A stretch of 64,000 bases of DNA. It comes from Rhodanobacter sp. C06. GTDB lineage: Bacteria > Pseudomonadota > Gammaproteobacteria > Xanthomonadales > Rhodanobacteraceae. Location of the stretch: positions 62,001-126,000 of the forward strand of contig NZ_MUNP01000058.1 of the NCBI RefSeq assembly GCF_002001105.1, given 5' to 3'. Made by a program: the position numbers and the translations under genes. Positions 17,099 through 29,752 of this stretch are shown piece by piece. A model generated the notes under the pieces. The model was not told where the DNA came from, did no database searches, and saw only the letters and a program-made list of their open reading frames with translations. The stretch's first letter is position 1. The number at the start of each line of letters is the position of its first letter.

Positions 17099-19537
17099 TC
17101 ACCGTTTCCCCGTTCGGCGCTCCCCCTGCGGAACGCCGGTTTTCGTGCTGTCTTTCGAAAACGTGATGCGGGCCAGCGCCCACTGCCCGTCGCGCGGGTC
17201 GCCCGTGACGACGATGCACAGGTCGCGGGCGCCGTTGCCCGGCGTCGTCGCGATCGGTGCGCCGAGGCGGGTCTGTCCCGGTGCCTGCGCCACCGGCGCC
17301 AGCGGCAGGCGGGCGAGCAGCGGCCCCGTGCAGGAGTCGGCATGGATCTCGAACTCGCCGGACGCGCTGGCCTTCGGGCGCACCACGGCATCCTTCGCCT
17401 CGTCGCCGAAGCGCCATGTCACGCGCGCCACGCTCAGGTCGACGTGCGTGACGCCTGCCAGCGGCGCCTGCGGCCACAGCCAGCACATGTCGCCGACCTC
17501 CATCGTGTAGACCGGCCGCGGACCCCGTGTCGGCTGCTGGCCGCCCAGGCGCATGCCCGGCTGGTGCGAGCAGGTGGCGAGCTGGCTGCCGTCGCGGCCG
17601 AGCAGGGTCGCGGCATCCAGTACCTTTGTGCGCGGCGCGGCGAGTGGGTAGCCGTCGGGCGCGAAGGTTGCCGCGCGCAGCATCGTCCGGTCTCGTGCAG
17701 GGAGTGCCAGCGGACGGACATATGGCGTGGAAGTCGGCGTCGGCGTGGAACCGTCGGTCGTGTAGCGGATCGTGCCGAAGTCGGTCTGGTTGGCGAGCGC
17801 GACGCGCAGCGTGTCGCCGGCACCTGCCGTCACCTCGAAGGCGGCCGCAAACGCCGTGTCGGCATAGTCGATGCCGAGGGCGCGGTAGCGCGCCAGCTCG
17901 GCGGGCAAGCGCTGCAGGAAACCGCGCCAGTCGTGCGCGGCCGCCGGCGACCAGCCCAGTTCCGCCAGGGCGGCGATGCGCGGGTACAGCGCATGCTGGT
18001 CGCGCGCGAAGTCCGGCATCAGTTCGGTCCAGAGCCCGGCCTGCACGCCGATGACGTGGCCGGCTTCGGCCGCGCTGGCGCCGTGCGGGATCACGATCGT
18101 GTCGTAGGCCTGCCGCAGCGTCGCCATCGGCGGCTGCCCCGGCCATTCGTCGGGCAGGCCGGACTGGTAATGGTCGAAGTACAGCGACTCCTGCGGCGTC
18201 ATCACCACGTCGTGGCCTTGCCGCAGCGCGGCCAGCGCCACGCGCTCGCCGTGGTCGCCGTGCCAGGACATCACCACTTCCGCAGCTGGCAGCGTCGCGC
18301 CCGCGACCAGTTCGTCGTCCCAGCCCACCGGCGTGCGTCCGTGCGCGACGAGATGCGCGGCGACCTGGCCCGTGAACCAGCCCTGCAGCTGGTCCATGTT
18401 CGCGAGGCCCAACTGGTGCAGCTGCGCCTGTACCGCGGGCGACGCGATCCACTGCTGCTTGTCCGCTTCGTCGCCGCCGATCGAGACGTACTTCGAGGGG
18501 AACAGCCGCATCACCTCGTCGAGCACGTCGTCGACGAAGCGCAGGGTCTTCGCGTCGGGCTTCAGCAGCCACGGGCTGACGCCCCAGTCGGTCCACACGG
18601 GCGGACGCCGGCCGCTGACGCCCAGCCACGGATACGCGGCGATGGCCGCCTGCGCATGCCCGGGCAGGTCGATGCCCGGCACCACGGTGACGTAGCGTTC
18701 GGCCGCGTAACGCACGATCTCGCGCACCTCGGCCGCGGTGTAGTGGCCGCAGTAGGGTTGGTCGGGCGAGCCAGTCAACTCGGCATCGAGGCCCACTGCA
18801 TTGCGGCAGGCGCCGGTTTTCGTCAGTGCGGGGTACCCGGGGATGTCCAGGCGCCAGCCCTGGTCCTCGGTCAGGTGCCAGAGCAGCACGTCGAGCTTGT
18901 CGAGCGACATCCAGTCGATCAGCCGCTCGATCTCGGCCACGCTCTGGTAGTGCCGTCCGGAGTCGAGCAGCAGCGCGCGCCAGGCGAAGCGCGGGTGGTC
19001 GTCGATCTCGCCCGCGGCCACCACGGCCGCGCTGCCGCGGGTCCAGCCGGGCGGCGTCAGCAACTGCCACAGCGTGACGCTGCCGTAGAACGCGCCGCGC
19101 GGCGTGCGTGCGGTGATCCGTATGCCCCGGTCGCCGATCGCGATGCGGTAGCCGGCATCGCCCGCCACGTCCGCGTGCGGGTCCACGTCGAATGTGATGG
19201 CGGCGCGCGCATCGGCCGCCGCCGTCGCGCGCAATCGCAGGCCGCGCGTATCGGCCAGCAAATGCACGAACCGGTCCGCGATGGCTTGCAGCTGCGGCCG
19301 ATCCGCGCCGCGCACGGCGATCACGGCACCATCCGCAATCTCGACCGCGGGCAATGCGGCGGGGTGGGCGTAGGCGGGCTGCGGCAGCAGCGACCAGGCA
19401 GGCGCGGCCGGTGTCGCCGTGGCGACGCCCATGGTCGCCAGCCACGCGGCGGCGAACGCGGCGAGCCCTTTTCCCGCACACGCCCGCGCGCCCGGCTGTC
19501 GGGAAAAGCGCGGCGCCGATGTCGCGATGACGTTCAC
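17099..19537 (-). CDS. GH20 beta-N-acetylhexosaminidase, secreted
   Basis: 812 residues from GTG 19537, which overlaps the glucokinase TGA as GTGA. A long basic N-region then a hydrophobic Ala stretch ending ATATPA looks like a signal peptide. GH20 N-terminal domain, then a barrel with DSGRHYQSVAEIERLIDWM, WHLTEDQGWRLDI and the catalytic pair D356-E357 in SIGGDE. At about 590-650, TTDGSTPT and following residues form the chitobiase C-terminal domain, and a further beta-sandwich ends the protein. It removes terminal GlcNAc from chitooligosaccharides or N-glycans, probably in the periplasm. Confidence 0.9.
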   Translation of the reverse strand: MNVIATSAPRFSRQPGARACAGKGLAAFAAAWLATMGVATATPAAPAWSLLPQPAYAHPAALPAVEIADGAVIAVRGADRPQLQAIADRFVHLLADTRGLRLRATAAADARAAITFDVDPHADVAGDAGYRIAIGDRGIRITARTPRGAFYGSVTLWQLLTPPGWTRGSAAVVAAGEIDDHPRFAWRALLLDSGRHYQSVAEIERLIDWMSLDKLDVLLWHLTEDQGWRLDIPGYPALTKTGACRNAVGLDAELTGSPDQPYCGHYTAAEVREIVRYAAERYVTVVPGIDLPGHAQAAIAAYPWLGVSGRRPPVWTDWGVSPWLLKPDAKTLRFVDDVLDEVMRLFPSKYVSIGGDEADKQQWIASPAVQAQLHQLGLANMDQLQGWFTGQVAAHLVAHGRTPVGWDDELVAGATLPAAEVVMSWHGDHGERVALAALRQGHDVVMTPQESLYFDHYQSGLPDEWPGQPPMATLRQAYDTIVIPHGASAAEAGHVIGVQAGLWTELMPDFARDQHALYPRIAALAELGWSPAAAHDWRGFLQRLPAELARYRALGIDYADTAFAAAFEVTAGAGDTLRVALANQTDFGTIRYTTDGSTPTPTSTPYVRPLALPARDRTMLRAATFAPDGYPLAAPRTKVLDAATLLGRDGSQLATCSHQPGMRLGGQQPTRGPRPVYTMEVGDMCWLWPQAPLAGVTHVDLSVARVTWRFGDEAKDAVVRPKASASGEFEIHADSCTGPLLARLPLAPVAQAPGQTRLGAPIATTPGNGARDLCIVVTGDPRDGQWALARITFSKDSTKTGVPQGERRTGKR

Positions 19538-20598
19538 GGGGCCGGACCGCCTGCCGCGGCGGGGCGCGGCGTCGTTGCCGCGGACGTGCCACGTCCGAGG
19601 TACCACCTCGCCGCGCCCAGCACGCCCTGGCGTCCGTGCTCCGTCACCCATACCGGAACCTGCGACAGGAACGCGCGCACGCTGCGTCCGTGCAGGAAGC
19701 GCTCCTCGAAATCGCTGCGCGCCAGCAGGCCGAACATCGAATCCAGGAAGCCGCCGGCCAGGTACACGCCGCCGCTGGCCATGTAGGCCATGGCCAGGCT
19801 GCCGGCGAAACTTCCCAGCGCCGCGCAGAAGACCTCCATCGCTTCCGTGGCTTGCGCATCACTGCAGGCCATGGCGGCCGCGGTGACGGCCGCGGGTGTG
19901 GCCAGCCAGGGCGTTGTCCCGTGCAAGGCGCACAGGGTCCGGTAGAGGGTCAACAGGCCGGGGCCCGACACGATGCGCTCGCACGGCAGGTAACCGCCAT
20001 CCGGCACCAGCTGCGCGAGGATCTCGCGCTCGCGGATCGAGTGCGGCGCGAAATCCATCTGGCCGGCTTCCGTGGCCAGCACGCCGCCGCCAGCGGGACC
20101 GGACAGGCGCACCGCCGCGCCCAGGCCGGTACCGGGACCGATCACCAGCGTCGGGCCATCGACGTGGCGATCCGGCCCGCACAGCAGGCGGCCGCCGCAG
20201 GCCAGCGGGTTGTCGAGCGCGTACCCCAGCGCCTCGAAGTCATTGAGCGCGGCGAGGTCGTCCAGCGCCAGCGCCCTGCGCACCGACGGCAGGTGAATGG
20301 GCCAGGCGGAGTTGTCGTTGAGCACCTCGTCGCCCATCAGCTGGCCGGCGCAGGCGAGCACGCAGCGCCGCACCGGGGCCTGCACCTCGTCGTCGACGAA
20401 GGCCTGCAGCAGTTCCGCCAACCCGCCGAAATCCCCGCAGGCGAACTTGCGGTAGGCCAGCACCTCGACCGCGCGTCCCCCGTCCTGGGCGACCTGGATC
20501 AGCGCCACGCGGGCGTGCGTGCCGCCGACGTCGGCCGCCAGGAATGGCGTCGTCGAAACACTTGCCGGTCGATCCGGTTGGTCGATTGCCGCGTTCAC
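19534..20598 (-). CDS. glk: Glucokinase-family sugar kinase
   Basis: 354 residues from GTG 20598, which has GGGGGAG about 5 nt upstream; an ATG at 20682 would add a non-conserved leader across the palindrome. FLAADVGGTHARVALI is the phosphate loop; LNDFEALGYAL carries the catalytic aspartate; GPGTGLGAA follows. This is the Glk (PF02685) type rather than ROK, given its length and the GGGTEAG-like LATEAGQMDFAP. As first gene of the locus it probably phosphorylates glucose or, by context, GlcN/GlcNAc; substrate choice is inference. It is translationally coupled to the GH20 gene. Confidence 0.88.
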   Translation of the reverse strand: MNAAIDQPDRPASVSTTPFLAADVGGTHARVALIQVAQDGGRAVEVLAYRKFACGDFGGLAELLQAFVDDEVQAPVRRCVLACAGQLMGDEVLNDNSAWPIHLPSVRRALALDDLAALNDFEALGYALDNPLACGGRLLCGPDRHVDGPTLVIGPGTGLGAAVRLSGPAGGGVLATEAGQMDFAPHSIREREILAQLVPDGGYLPCERIVSGPGLLTLYRTLCALHGTTPWLATPAAVTAAAMACSDAQATEAMEVFCAALGSFAGSLAMAYMASGGVYLAGGFLDSMFGLLARSDFEERFLHGRSVRAFLSQVPVWVTEHGRQGVLGAARWYLGRGTSAATTPRPAAAGGPAP

Positions 20599-20639
20599 CG
20601 TGCTCCCCCGCAACGGAACGGGTGACAGCTTGCGAGTCG

Positions 20640-20655
20640 TTGACACCGGTGTCAA
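20640..20655. promoter_or_regulatory. 16-bp perfect palindrome, candidate LacI-family operator
   Basis: TTGACACCGGTGTCAA is a perfect palindrome centred on CG, 42 bp upstream of the glk start. Its first six bases also read TTGACA, so on the minus strand a bound repressor would cover a consensus -35; the matching -10 (CAAGCT at 17 bp) is weak. It is the best candidate site for the LacI-family protein encoded at the end of the same locus. Confidence 0.65.
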
Positions 20656-20862
20656 TCCGCAACGCAGAACGCCGTGACGCAACCGATGTGAGCGTGCAAT
20701 TCATTGAAGATGTTGAATTAAAAGAGACGACTCGGGCATGGTCATGCCTTTGAAATGCTGTGTCGCACCATTCCGTGGTGCCGCGGCGGGCCGGCTGTGG
20801 CGGCGATCGGGAACAGGGTCGGTTTCCATGGGCGCGCAGCGGCGGCGCGATAGAATGCCGCG

Positions 20863-21216
20863 ATGGATATCTTCAAGACCTTCACCCTCGAGGCGGCGCA
20901 CCGCTTGCCGAATGTGCCGGCGGGGCACAAGTGCGCGCGCCTGCACGGACACTCCTTCCGCGTGGAGATCCACCTCAGCGGCGAGCTGGGCGCCGACAGC
21001 GGTTGGGTAATGGATTTCGCCGACGTGAAGGCGGCGTTCCAGCCCTTGTACGACCGGCTCGACCACCACTACCTCAACGAGGTCGAGGGGCTGGAAAACC
21101 CCACCAGTGAGCGGCTGGCGATGTGGATCTGGGAGCGCCTCAAGCCGGCGCTGCCGCTGTTGTCCGAAGTCGCCGTGCACGAGACCTGCACATCGGGCTG
21201 CCGCTACCGGGGGTAG
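20863..21216 (+). CDS. queD: 6-carboxy-tetrahydropterin synthase QueD
   Basis: 117 residues. Zinc ligands H13, H28 and H30 (AAHRLPN; LHGHSF) and catalytic C24 ([10 protein letters not shown]) match QueD spacing, and the C-terminal [10 protein letters not shown] carries the conserved Glu. It converts dihydroneopterin triphosphate to CPH4 in the queuosine/7-deazaguanine pathway. Length and CxxxHGH favour QueD over eukaryotic-type 6-pyruvoyl-tetrahydropterin synthase. TAGAAT at 20851-20856 lies only 6 nt before the ATG, so the transcript may have a very short leader. Confidence 0.9.
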   Translation: MDIFKTFTLEAAHRLPNVPAGHKCARLHGHSFRVEIHLSGELGADSGWVMDFADVKAAFQPLYDRLDHHYLNEVEGLENPTSERLAMWIWERLKPALPLLSEVAVHETCTSGCRYRG

Positions 21217-21444
21217 GCCGGAATCCGGGTCCGGCGGGAAAGCGAACGCTCCGGCATCGTTCCTGGCGCCCGGACCGAACGCCCGCGCGAGCGGGAGACC
21301 GGTGCGGCCGGAGGCCAGGAATCGCCTGCATTCCTGAGCCTGTCGACGCGAGTATTGCGGCGTTGCGACAGCCGCGTGACTGATCCAATGATGTGTATAT
21401 CCTGAATATTTTCACAGTGGTCTTGCCTGACCGCAAAAAATATA

Positions 21445-21473
21445 TTGCATTGCACAAAAAAGCTTGCTAGAGT
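21445..21473 (+). promoter_or_regulatory. Likely phasin promoter with TTGCATTGCA motif
   Basis: TTGCAT (21445-21450), a 17-bp spacer, TAGAGT (21468-21473), 38 nt before the phasin ATG. The -35 lies in ATTGCATTGCAC; TGC..GCA motifs are typical PhaR-repressor targets on phasin genes, so PHB-linked control is possible. The rest of the 21217-21440 gap shows no gene. Confidence 0.5.
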
Positions 21474-21510
21474 GCTTGCCACTACCCGCAAACCCCACGA
21501 GGGCAAGCTC

Positions 21511-21894
21511 ATGAACCAGCAGTACAGCAACCAGTTTTTCGCCTACACCAAGCAGATCACCGAGGGCGCGTTCAAGGCGCAGTCGCTGGCCCTGAAGAGC
21601 CTGGAGACGGTCGCCGGGCTGCAGCTCAAGGCGTTTGAGCAGCAGACGCGCGATTCGGCCGCCTTCGTGGCCGAGGCGCTGGAAACCCGCGACGCCGACG
21701 CCCTGCGCGGCCTGTGGGAAAAGGGCGCCAGCCTCAGCCGCGAGCAGGCCGAGCGCGCCGTGGCGGTTTCGCAGGAAATCATCGCCGTGACGCAGAAGGC
21801 TGCGGAGTCGCTGCAGGCGCTGGTGCAGGAACAGCGTCAGGCCGTGAACGAGGCGGTCGTCGCGCCGGCCGCGAAGAAGGCTGCCGCGAAGTAA
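21511..21894 (+). CDS. Phasin family protein
   Basis: 127 residues from ATG 21511 (GAGGG upstream). Mostly amphipathic helix: NQFFAYTKQITEGAFKAQSLALKSLE, then repeated helix-forming heptads, ending with a Lys/Ala tail (PAAKKAAAK). It fits phasin family 2 proteins that coat polyhydroxyalkanoate granules; no PHA synthase is in the window. A frame opening at 21445 runs through the promoter, so it is rejected as start. Confidence 0.85.
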   Translation: MNQQYSNQFFAYTKQITEGAFKAQSLALKSLETVAGLQLKAFEQQTRDSAAFVAEALETRDADALRGLWEKGASLSREQAERAVAVSQEIIAVTQKAAESLQALVQEQRQAVNEAVVAPAAKKAAAK

Positions 21895-21953
21895 GCCAAG
21901 CAACAACTTCAGTGGCACCCTGCCGGCGGCTCCCTCCCTCCCGCGCGGCAGCT

Positions 21954-21987
21954 AGGGCCGGACTTCCCCAGTCCGGCCCTTTTCTTT
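21954..21987 (+). terminator. Rho-independent terminator after phasin gene
   Basis: 11-bp perfect stem AGGGCCGGACT / AGTCCGGCCCT, loop tcccc, then TTTTCTTT. A strong intrinsic terminator. Confidence 0.9.
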
Positions 21988-22054
21988 GGTGAATCAGGCG
22001 ACAACGTCCGCACTCGAAGCGTGCTGCGGGACAAGTTGCCGCAGCGTTCGCGGC

Positions 22055-22084
22055 TTGTCGCTGCAAGCGGCGCACTGATATACT
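22055..22084 (+). promoter_or_regulatory. Likely promoter of the atp operon
   Basis: TTGTCG at 22055-22060, an 18-bp spacer, TATACT at 22079-22084, about 70 nt before the atpI start. No other good promoter is seen before atpI. Confidence 0.5.
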
Positions 22085-22153
22085 TTTACGGATTGAATCA
22101 TGGTTCGTGGCTGTATCGGTGCCACCTGGTGGAAACCGGTGCGGAGAGGTTAC

Positions 22154-22519
22154 GTGCTCAACAGTCTCGACGCCGGTCGGCGCCTCGCACTGCGCACGGT
22201 GCTGCTGCAACTCGCGGTGGCGGCGATGGTCGGCGCGGTGTTCCTGCTGAAGGGGCATCGGGAGGCGGTTGCGGCCGCGGCCGGAGCTTTCACGGTGGCG
22301 CTGGGTACCGCGCTGATGTCCGTGCAGGTCTTCGGTCGCCTGGTCGGCGGCGCGGCGGCTTTCGCCCGCCTGCTGCTCGGCATGCTGCTGAAGTGGGCAG
22401 TGGTCGTCGGTGGGCTGGGGTTGATCCTGTTTCAGTACAAATTGCCGCCGCTGGCCGCCGTGACGGGGCTGGTGGCTGCCTACGCGGTTTATCTGATGGC
22501 GTTCAGATTCAAGGGTTGA
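22154..22519 (+). CDS. atpI: ATP synthase subunit I (AtpI)
   Basis: 121 residues from GTG 22154, preceded by GGAGAGG at 22143-22149; an ATG at 22100 is in frame but has no ribosome-binding site. Four hydrophobic segments (around 16-30, 40-58, 64-88, 95-112). AtpI is a small inner-membrane protein thought to help assemble the c-ring and carry Mg2+. It is the first gene of the operon, 3 nt before atpB. Confidence 0.85.
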   Translation: MLNSLDAGRRLALRTVLLQLAVAAMVGAVFLLKGHREAVAAAAGAFTVALGTALMSVQVFGRLVGGAAAFARLLLGMLLKWAVVVGGLGLILFQYKLPPLAAVTGLVAAYAVYLMAFRFKG

Positions 22520-23694
<1,175 letters not shown>

Positions 23695-23790
23695 TCGCCC
23701 TGGTTCACGGCGCCGTCCCGGCGGCGCCGTTGCCTCGTGCGGGAGCTTCGGCACCCGCGCTCGTAAATCCACGTTACAGGTAACGCAGCG

Positions 23791-24261
23791 ATGCTTCCCA
23801 ACGGCACTCTGATCGGCGAAATGATTGCTTTCGCCATCCTCATCTGGTTCTGCGTCCAGTTCATCTGGCCGCACATCAGCAAGGCCATCGAGGAGCGGCA
23901 GATCAAGATCGCCGAGGGCCTCAGCGCCGCCGAGCGCGCGCACGCCGAGCTGAAGGCGGCCGACACGAAGGTGGCGGACGAGGTGCGCAAGGCGCGCCAG
24001 CAGGCGTCCGAGATCATCGACAAGGCGCAGCAACAGGCCAACGGCATCCTCGACAAGGCCCGCGCCGACGCGATCGTCGAGATCAATCGGCTGAAGGCCG
24101 CCGCGCAGGACGACATCGCCGCGATGGCGCAGCAGGCGCGCGAGCAGCTGCGCGAGCGCGTGGGTGCGCTGGCCGTGCAGGGCGCGTCGAAGATCGTGCA
24201 GCGCGAGGTGGATGCCTCGACGCACAAGGCGTTGCTCGACCAGCTCGCCGCCGAGGTCTGA
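23791..24261 (+). CDS. atpF: ATP synthase Fo subunit b
   Basis: 156 residues, the usual length. One N-terminal membrane helix (LIGEMIAFAILIWFCVQFIW) followed by a long Lys/Ala/Glu-rich helix that dimerises as the peripheral stalk. It stops 3 nt before atpH. Confidence 0.96.
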   Translation: MLPNGTLIGEMIAFAILIWFCVQFIWPHISKAIEERQIKIAEGLSAAERAHAELKAADTKVADEVRKARQQASEIIDKAQQQANGILDKARADAIVEINRLKAAAQDDIAAMAQQAREQLRERVGALAVQGASKIVQREVDASTHKALLDQLAAEV

Positions 24262-24264
24262 TCC

Positions 24265-24798
24265 ATGGCCCAGGCAATCACTCTCGCCCGTCCCTACGCT
24301 CGCGCCGCGTTCGAGCTGGCACATGCCAGCGGCGCGCTGGCCGCGTGGTCGCAGGCGCTGGGTTTCGCCGCCGCGGTGGCCAGCGACGCGCGCGTGGCCG
24401 GCCTCGGCAACGATCCGCGCGTGCAGCCGGCGCAGCTGGTGGCGCTGCACCTGCCCGCGGGCATGACGGCGGATGCGCCGTTCGCGCAGTTCCTGGGCGA
24501 GTTGGCTGAAAACCGCCGCATGGCGCTGCTGCCGGAAGTGGCCGCGCTGTACGAGCAGTACCGCCGCGAGTCCGAGTCGCAGCTGCTGGTCAAGGTGACC
24601 AGTGCGATGGCGCTGGACGCGGCGCAGGCCGAGCAGCTCAAGGCTTCGTTGAAGCGCCGCTTCAAGCGCGAGATCGAACTCGATGCACGGGTCGACGCCT
24701 CGCTGCTGGCCGGCGTGGTGATCGACACCGGCAGCGAAGTGATCGACGGCTCCGCGCGCGGGCGCCTCGAGCGTCTGGGCAACGCCCTCGCAAGTTGA
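24265..24798 (+). CDS. atpH: ATP synthase F1 subunit delta
   Basis: 177 residues with the OSCP/delta fold: [14 protein letters not shown] at the start and [22 protein letters not shown] at the end, the conserved C-terminal block. It links the b-dimer to the alpha3beta3 head. Followed by 154 bp of duplicated hairpins before atpA, instead of the usual short gap. Confidence 0.95.
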   Translation: MAQAITLARPYARAAFELAHASGALAAWSQALGFAAAVASDARVAGLGNDPRVQPAQLVALHLPAGMTADAPFAQFLGELAENRRMALLPEVAALYEQYRRESESQLLVKVTSAMALDAAQAEQLKASLKRRFKREIELDARVDASLLAGVVIDTGSEVIDGSARGRLERLGNALAS

Positions 24799-24799
24799 G

Positions 24800-24915
24800 T
24801 TTCACGCGAAGTCCGCTTCGCGAAGAGCAAAACCGGCCACCCATGGTCGGACAATCAAAGTTTTCACGCGAAGTCCGTTCGCGAAGAGCAAAAAACCGGC
24901 CGTCCGTGGCCGGAC
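24800..24915. repeat. Tandem double-hairpin repeat between atpH and atpA
   Basis: Two copies of a ~53-bp unit, 24800-24852 and 24862-24915. Each has hairpin a (CGCGAAG/CTTCGCG at 805-822; CGCGAA/TTCGCG at 867-883), a spacer gaagagcaaaa, and hairpin b (CCGGCCA-CCCA-TGGTCGG at 833-850; CCGGCCG-TCCG-TGGCCGG at 896-913). Bases differ between copies but pairing is kept. Hairpin b belongs to the TCCR-loop family seen also at 29542-29594 and 51008-51025. Confidence 0.85.
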
Positions 24916-24952
24916 TCTTGAAAGAACGCCTCAAATTTCAGGATATCGACCC

Positions 24953-26503
<1,551 letters not shown>

Positions 26504-26580
26504 GAGCAGCGGGGAGCAGGGAGCGCCACCACCCCGTTCCCCAGACCCCGTTCCCCGAGCGAGCACAGCGAGCGAAATAG

Positions 26581-27498
26581 ATGGCCAGCGGACGCGAAAT
26601 CAAAACCAAGATCAAGAGCACGCAGAACATGCGCAAGGTGACGCGCGCGCTCGAAATGGTCTCGGCCTCGAAGATCCGCAAGGCGCAGGATCTGATGAAG
26701 GCCTCGCGTCCCTATGCGCGTTCGATGCGCAAGGTGATCGCGCACGTGGCCCAGGCCAGCACCGACTTCAAGCATCCGTTCCTGGTCGAGCGGGAGAACG
26801 TGGCGCGGGTGGCCTACATCGTGGTGTCCACCGACCGCGGCCTGTGCGGCGGCCTGAACTCCAACATGTTCCGCCGCCTGCTGCCCGCGATCCGCGAGTG
26901 GCAGGACAAGGGCGTGCAGGTCGACGTGGTGGCGATCGGCCAGAAGGCGCTGCAGTTCTTCCGTCGCATCAAGGGCGTGAACCTGGCCGGCAGCACCACG
27001 CACCTCGGCGAGCGGCCGAAGCTGGAGCAGCTGATCGGCGTGATCAAGGTGGTGCTGGACGCCTATTCGGCGAACGCGCTGGACCGCGTGTTCCTCGCCT
27101 ACAACGACTTCGTCAACACCATGACGCAGAAGCCGACCATCGACGCGCTGCTGCCGCTGCCGCTGGTGGCCGCGGAAATGGAAGCGCACCAGGCGGCCGG
27201 CGAGTCGGCGTATGCCGGCATCAAGCTGGAGCAGGCCCACGACTGGGACTACATCTACGAACCCGACGCGCAGACCGTGCTGGAGCACGTGCTGGGCCGC
27301 TACATCGAGTCGGTGGTGTACCAGGGCGTGCTGGAGAACCTCGCCAGCGAGCACGCCGCGCGCATGGTCGCGATGAAGAGCGCGTCGGACAACGCGAACA
27401 AGGTGATCGACACGTTGACCCTGGTCTACAACAAGACCCGGCAGGCGGCGATCACGCAGGAAATCAGCGAGATCGTCGGAGGAGCCGCTGCGGTTTGA
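26581..27498 (+). CDS. atpG: ATP synthase F1 subunit gamma
   Basis: 305 residues. N-terminal [24 protein letters not shown] and C-terminal [22 protein letters not shown] are the two helices of the rotating shaft; [11 protein letters not shown] is the family's central motif. About 18 residues longer than E. coli AtpG, from a modest insertion in the middle. Confidence 0.97.
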   Translation: MASGREIKTKIKSTQNMRKVTRALEMVSASKIRKAQDLMKASRPYARSMRKVIAHVAQASTDFKHPFLVERENVARVAYIVVSTDRGLCGGLNSNMFRRLLPAIREWQDKGVQVDVVAIGQKALQFFRRIKGVNLAGSTTHLGERPKLEQLIGVIKVVLDAYSANALDRVFLAYNDFVNTMTQKPTIDALLPLPLVAAEMEAHQAAGESAYAGIKLEQAHDWDYIYEPDAQTVLEHVLGRYIESVVYQGVLENLASEHAARMVAMKSASDNANKVIDTLTLVYNKTRQAAITQEISEIVGGAAAV

Positions 27499-27559
27499 CC
27501 GCAGCTGCTCTCAAGAAAGAATTCATGGCGACGCGAAGCGGCGCCGCAACAGACACTAA

Positions 27560-29014
<1,455 letters not shown>

Positions 29015-29114
29015 GCGGCTTTCGCGAGAGCAGGCGCGAGCCGGCGACATTGCCGCGACTTGAGCCTGTTTTCCCCCACCCATCGTTTCCCGCGAACGTG
29101 ACGAGTAAGCAACC

Positions 29115-29537
29115 ATGACCACCCTCCGAGTCGACATCGTCAGCGCCGAAGCCGAGATCTTCTCCGGCGAGGCCACGATGCTCGTCGCCACCGGCGAGCT
29201 GGGCGAGCTTGGCATCACGCCGCGCCACGCGCCGCTGATCACCCGCCTCAAGCCGGGCCATATCGACGTGGTGCTGACTGCGGGCGAGCGCCAGCAGTTC
29301 TACATCTCCGGCGGCATTCTCGAGGTGCAGCCGCAGGTGGTCACCGTGCTGGTCGACACCGCGATCCGCGCCGCCGACCTCGACGAGGCCGCCGCGCAGC
29401 GCGCGAAGAAGGAAGCCGAGGACGCGCTGGCCAACCGCACCGACGCGCTGGAAGTGTCCGAGGCGCAGGCCAAGCTGGCCCAGGCGATGGCCCAGCTGCA
29501 GGCGCTGGAGCGGCTGCGGAAAAACCTCAAGCATTAG
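29115..29537 (+). CDS. atpC: ATP synthase F1 subunit epsilon
   Basis: 140 residues. N-terminal beta-sandwich ([36 protein letters not shown]) and a C-terminal helical hairpin that can inhibit the motor. Last gene of the operon; hairpin repeats and an intrinsic terminator follow. Confidence 0.97.
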   Translation: MTTLRVDIVSAEAEIFSGEATMLVATGELGELGITPRHAPLITRLKPGHIDVVLTAGERQQFYISGGILEVQPQVVTVLVDTAIRAADLDEAAAQRAKKEAEDALANRTDALEVSEAQAKLAQAMAQLQALERLRKNLKH

Positions 29538-29541
29538 TCTG

Positions 29542-29561
29542 TGCGCTCGTCCGTGAGCGCA
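29542..29561. repeat. TCCR-loop hairpin (family B)
   Basis: TGCGCTCG-TCCG-TGAGCGCA: 7 Watson-Crick pairs plus a closing G-T, TCCG loop. Five nt after the atpC stop. Confidence 0.7.
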
Positions 29562-29576
29562 GGGCAGGATCAAGAA

Positions 29577-29594
29577 GCGGCCATCCATGGCCGC
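29577..29594. repeat. TCCR-loop hairpin (family B)
   Basis: GCGGCCA-TCCA-TGGCCGC followed by ACTC; the unit at 24896-24913 is also followed by ACTC. The stem differs from other copies but stays fully paired. Confidence 0.75.
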
Positions 29595-29638
29595 ACTCAG
29601 GGATGAAGCGGTCGCTTTTATGAGTATTGCGGAAAGAG

Positions 29639-29661
29639 CGCCGGCCTTGCGCCGGCGTTTT
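29639..29661 (+). terminator. Terminator of the atp operon
   Basis: CGCCGGC / GCCGGCG stem with loop cttgc followed by TTTT, about 100 nt after atpC. Confidence 0.8.
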
Positions 29662-29694
29662 CGTGTCCGGTAATCATCTATACGATCGGTGCTT

Positions 29695-29714
29695 CAAATT
29701 ACGTATGTAATTTG
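29695..29714. promoter_or_regulatory. AT-rich palindrome upstream of TonB-C lipoprotein
   Basis: CAAATTAC-GTAT-GTAATTTG, 8-bp perfect arms, in an otherwise GC-rich region, 38 bp before the next gene. Operator-like; regulator unknown. Confidence 0.4.
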
Positions 29715-29752
29715 ATAGCGTTGCCGACACTCGCCGGATGGAGAGGGTCGTG

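Noticed and set aside
20738..21110. ORFs overlapping queD in other frames
   Set aside because: Shadows of queD; no ribosome-binding site or family features.
24800..24915. CRISPR-like array
   Set aside because: Only two imperfect units with self-complementary hairpins and a short gap; no spacer diversity and no cas genes.
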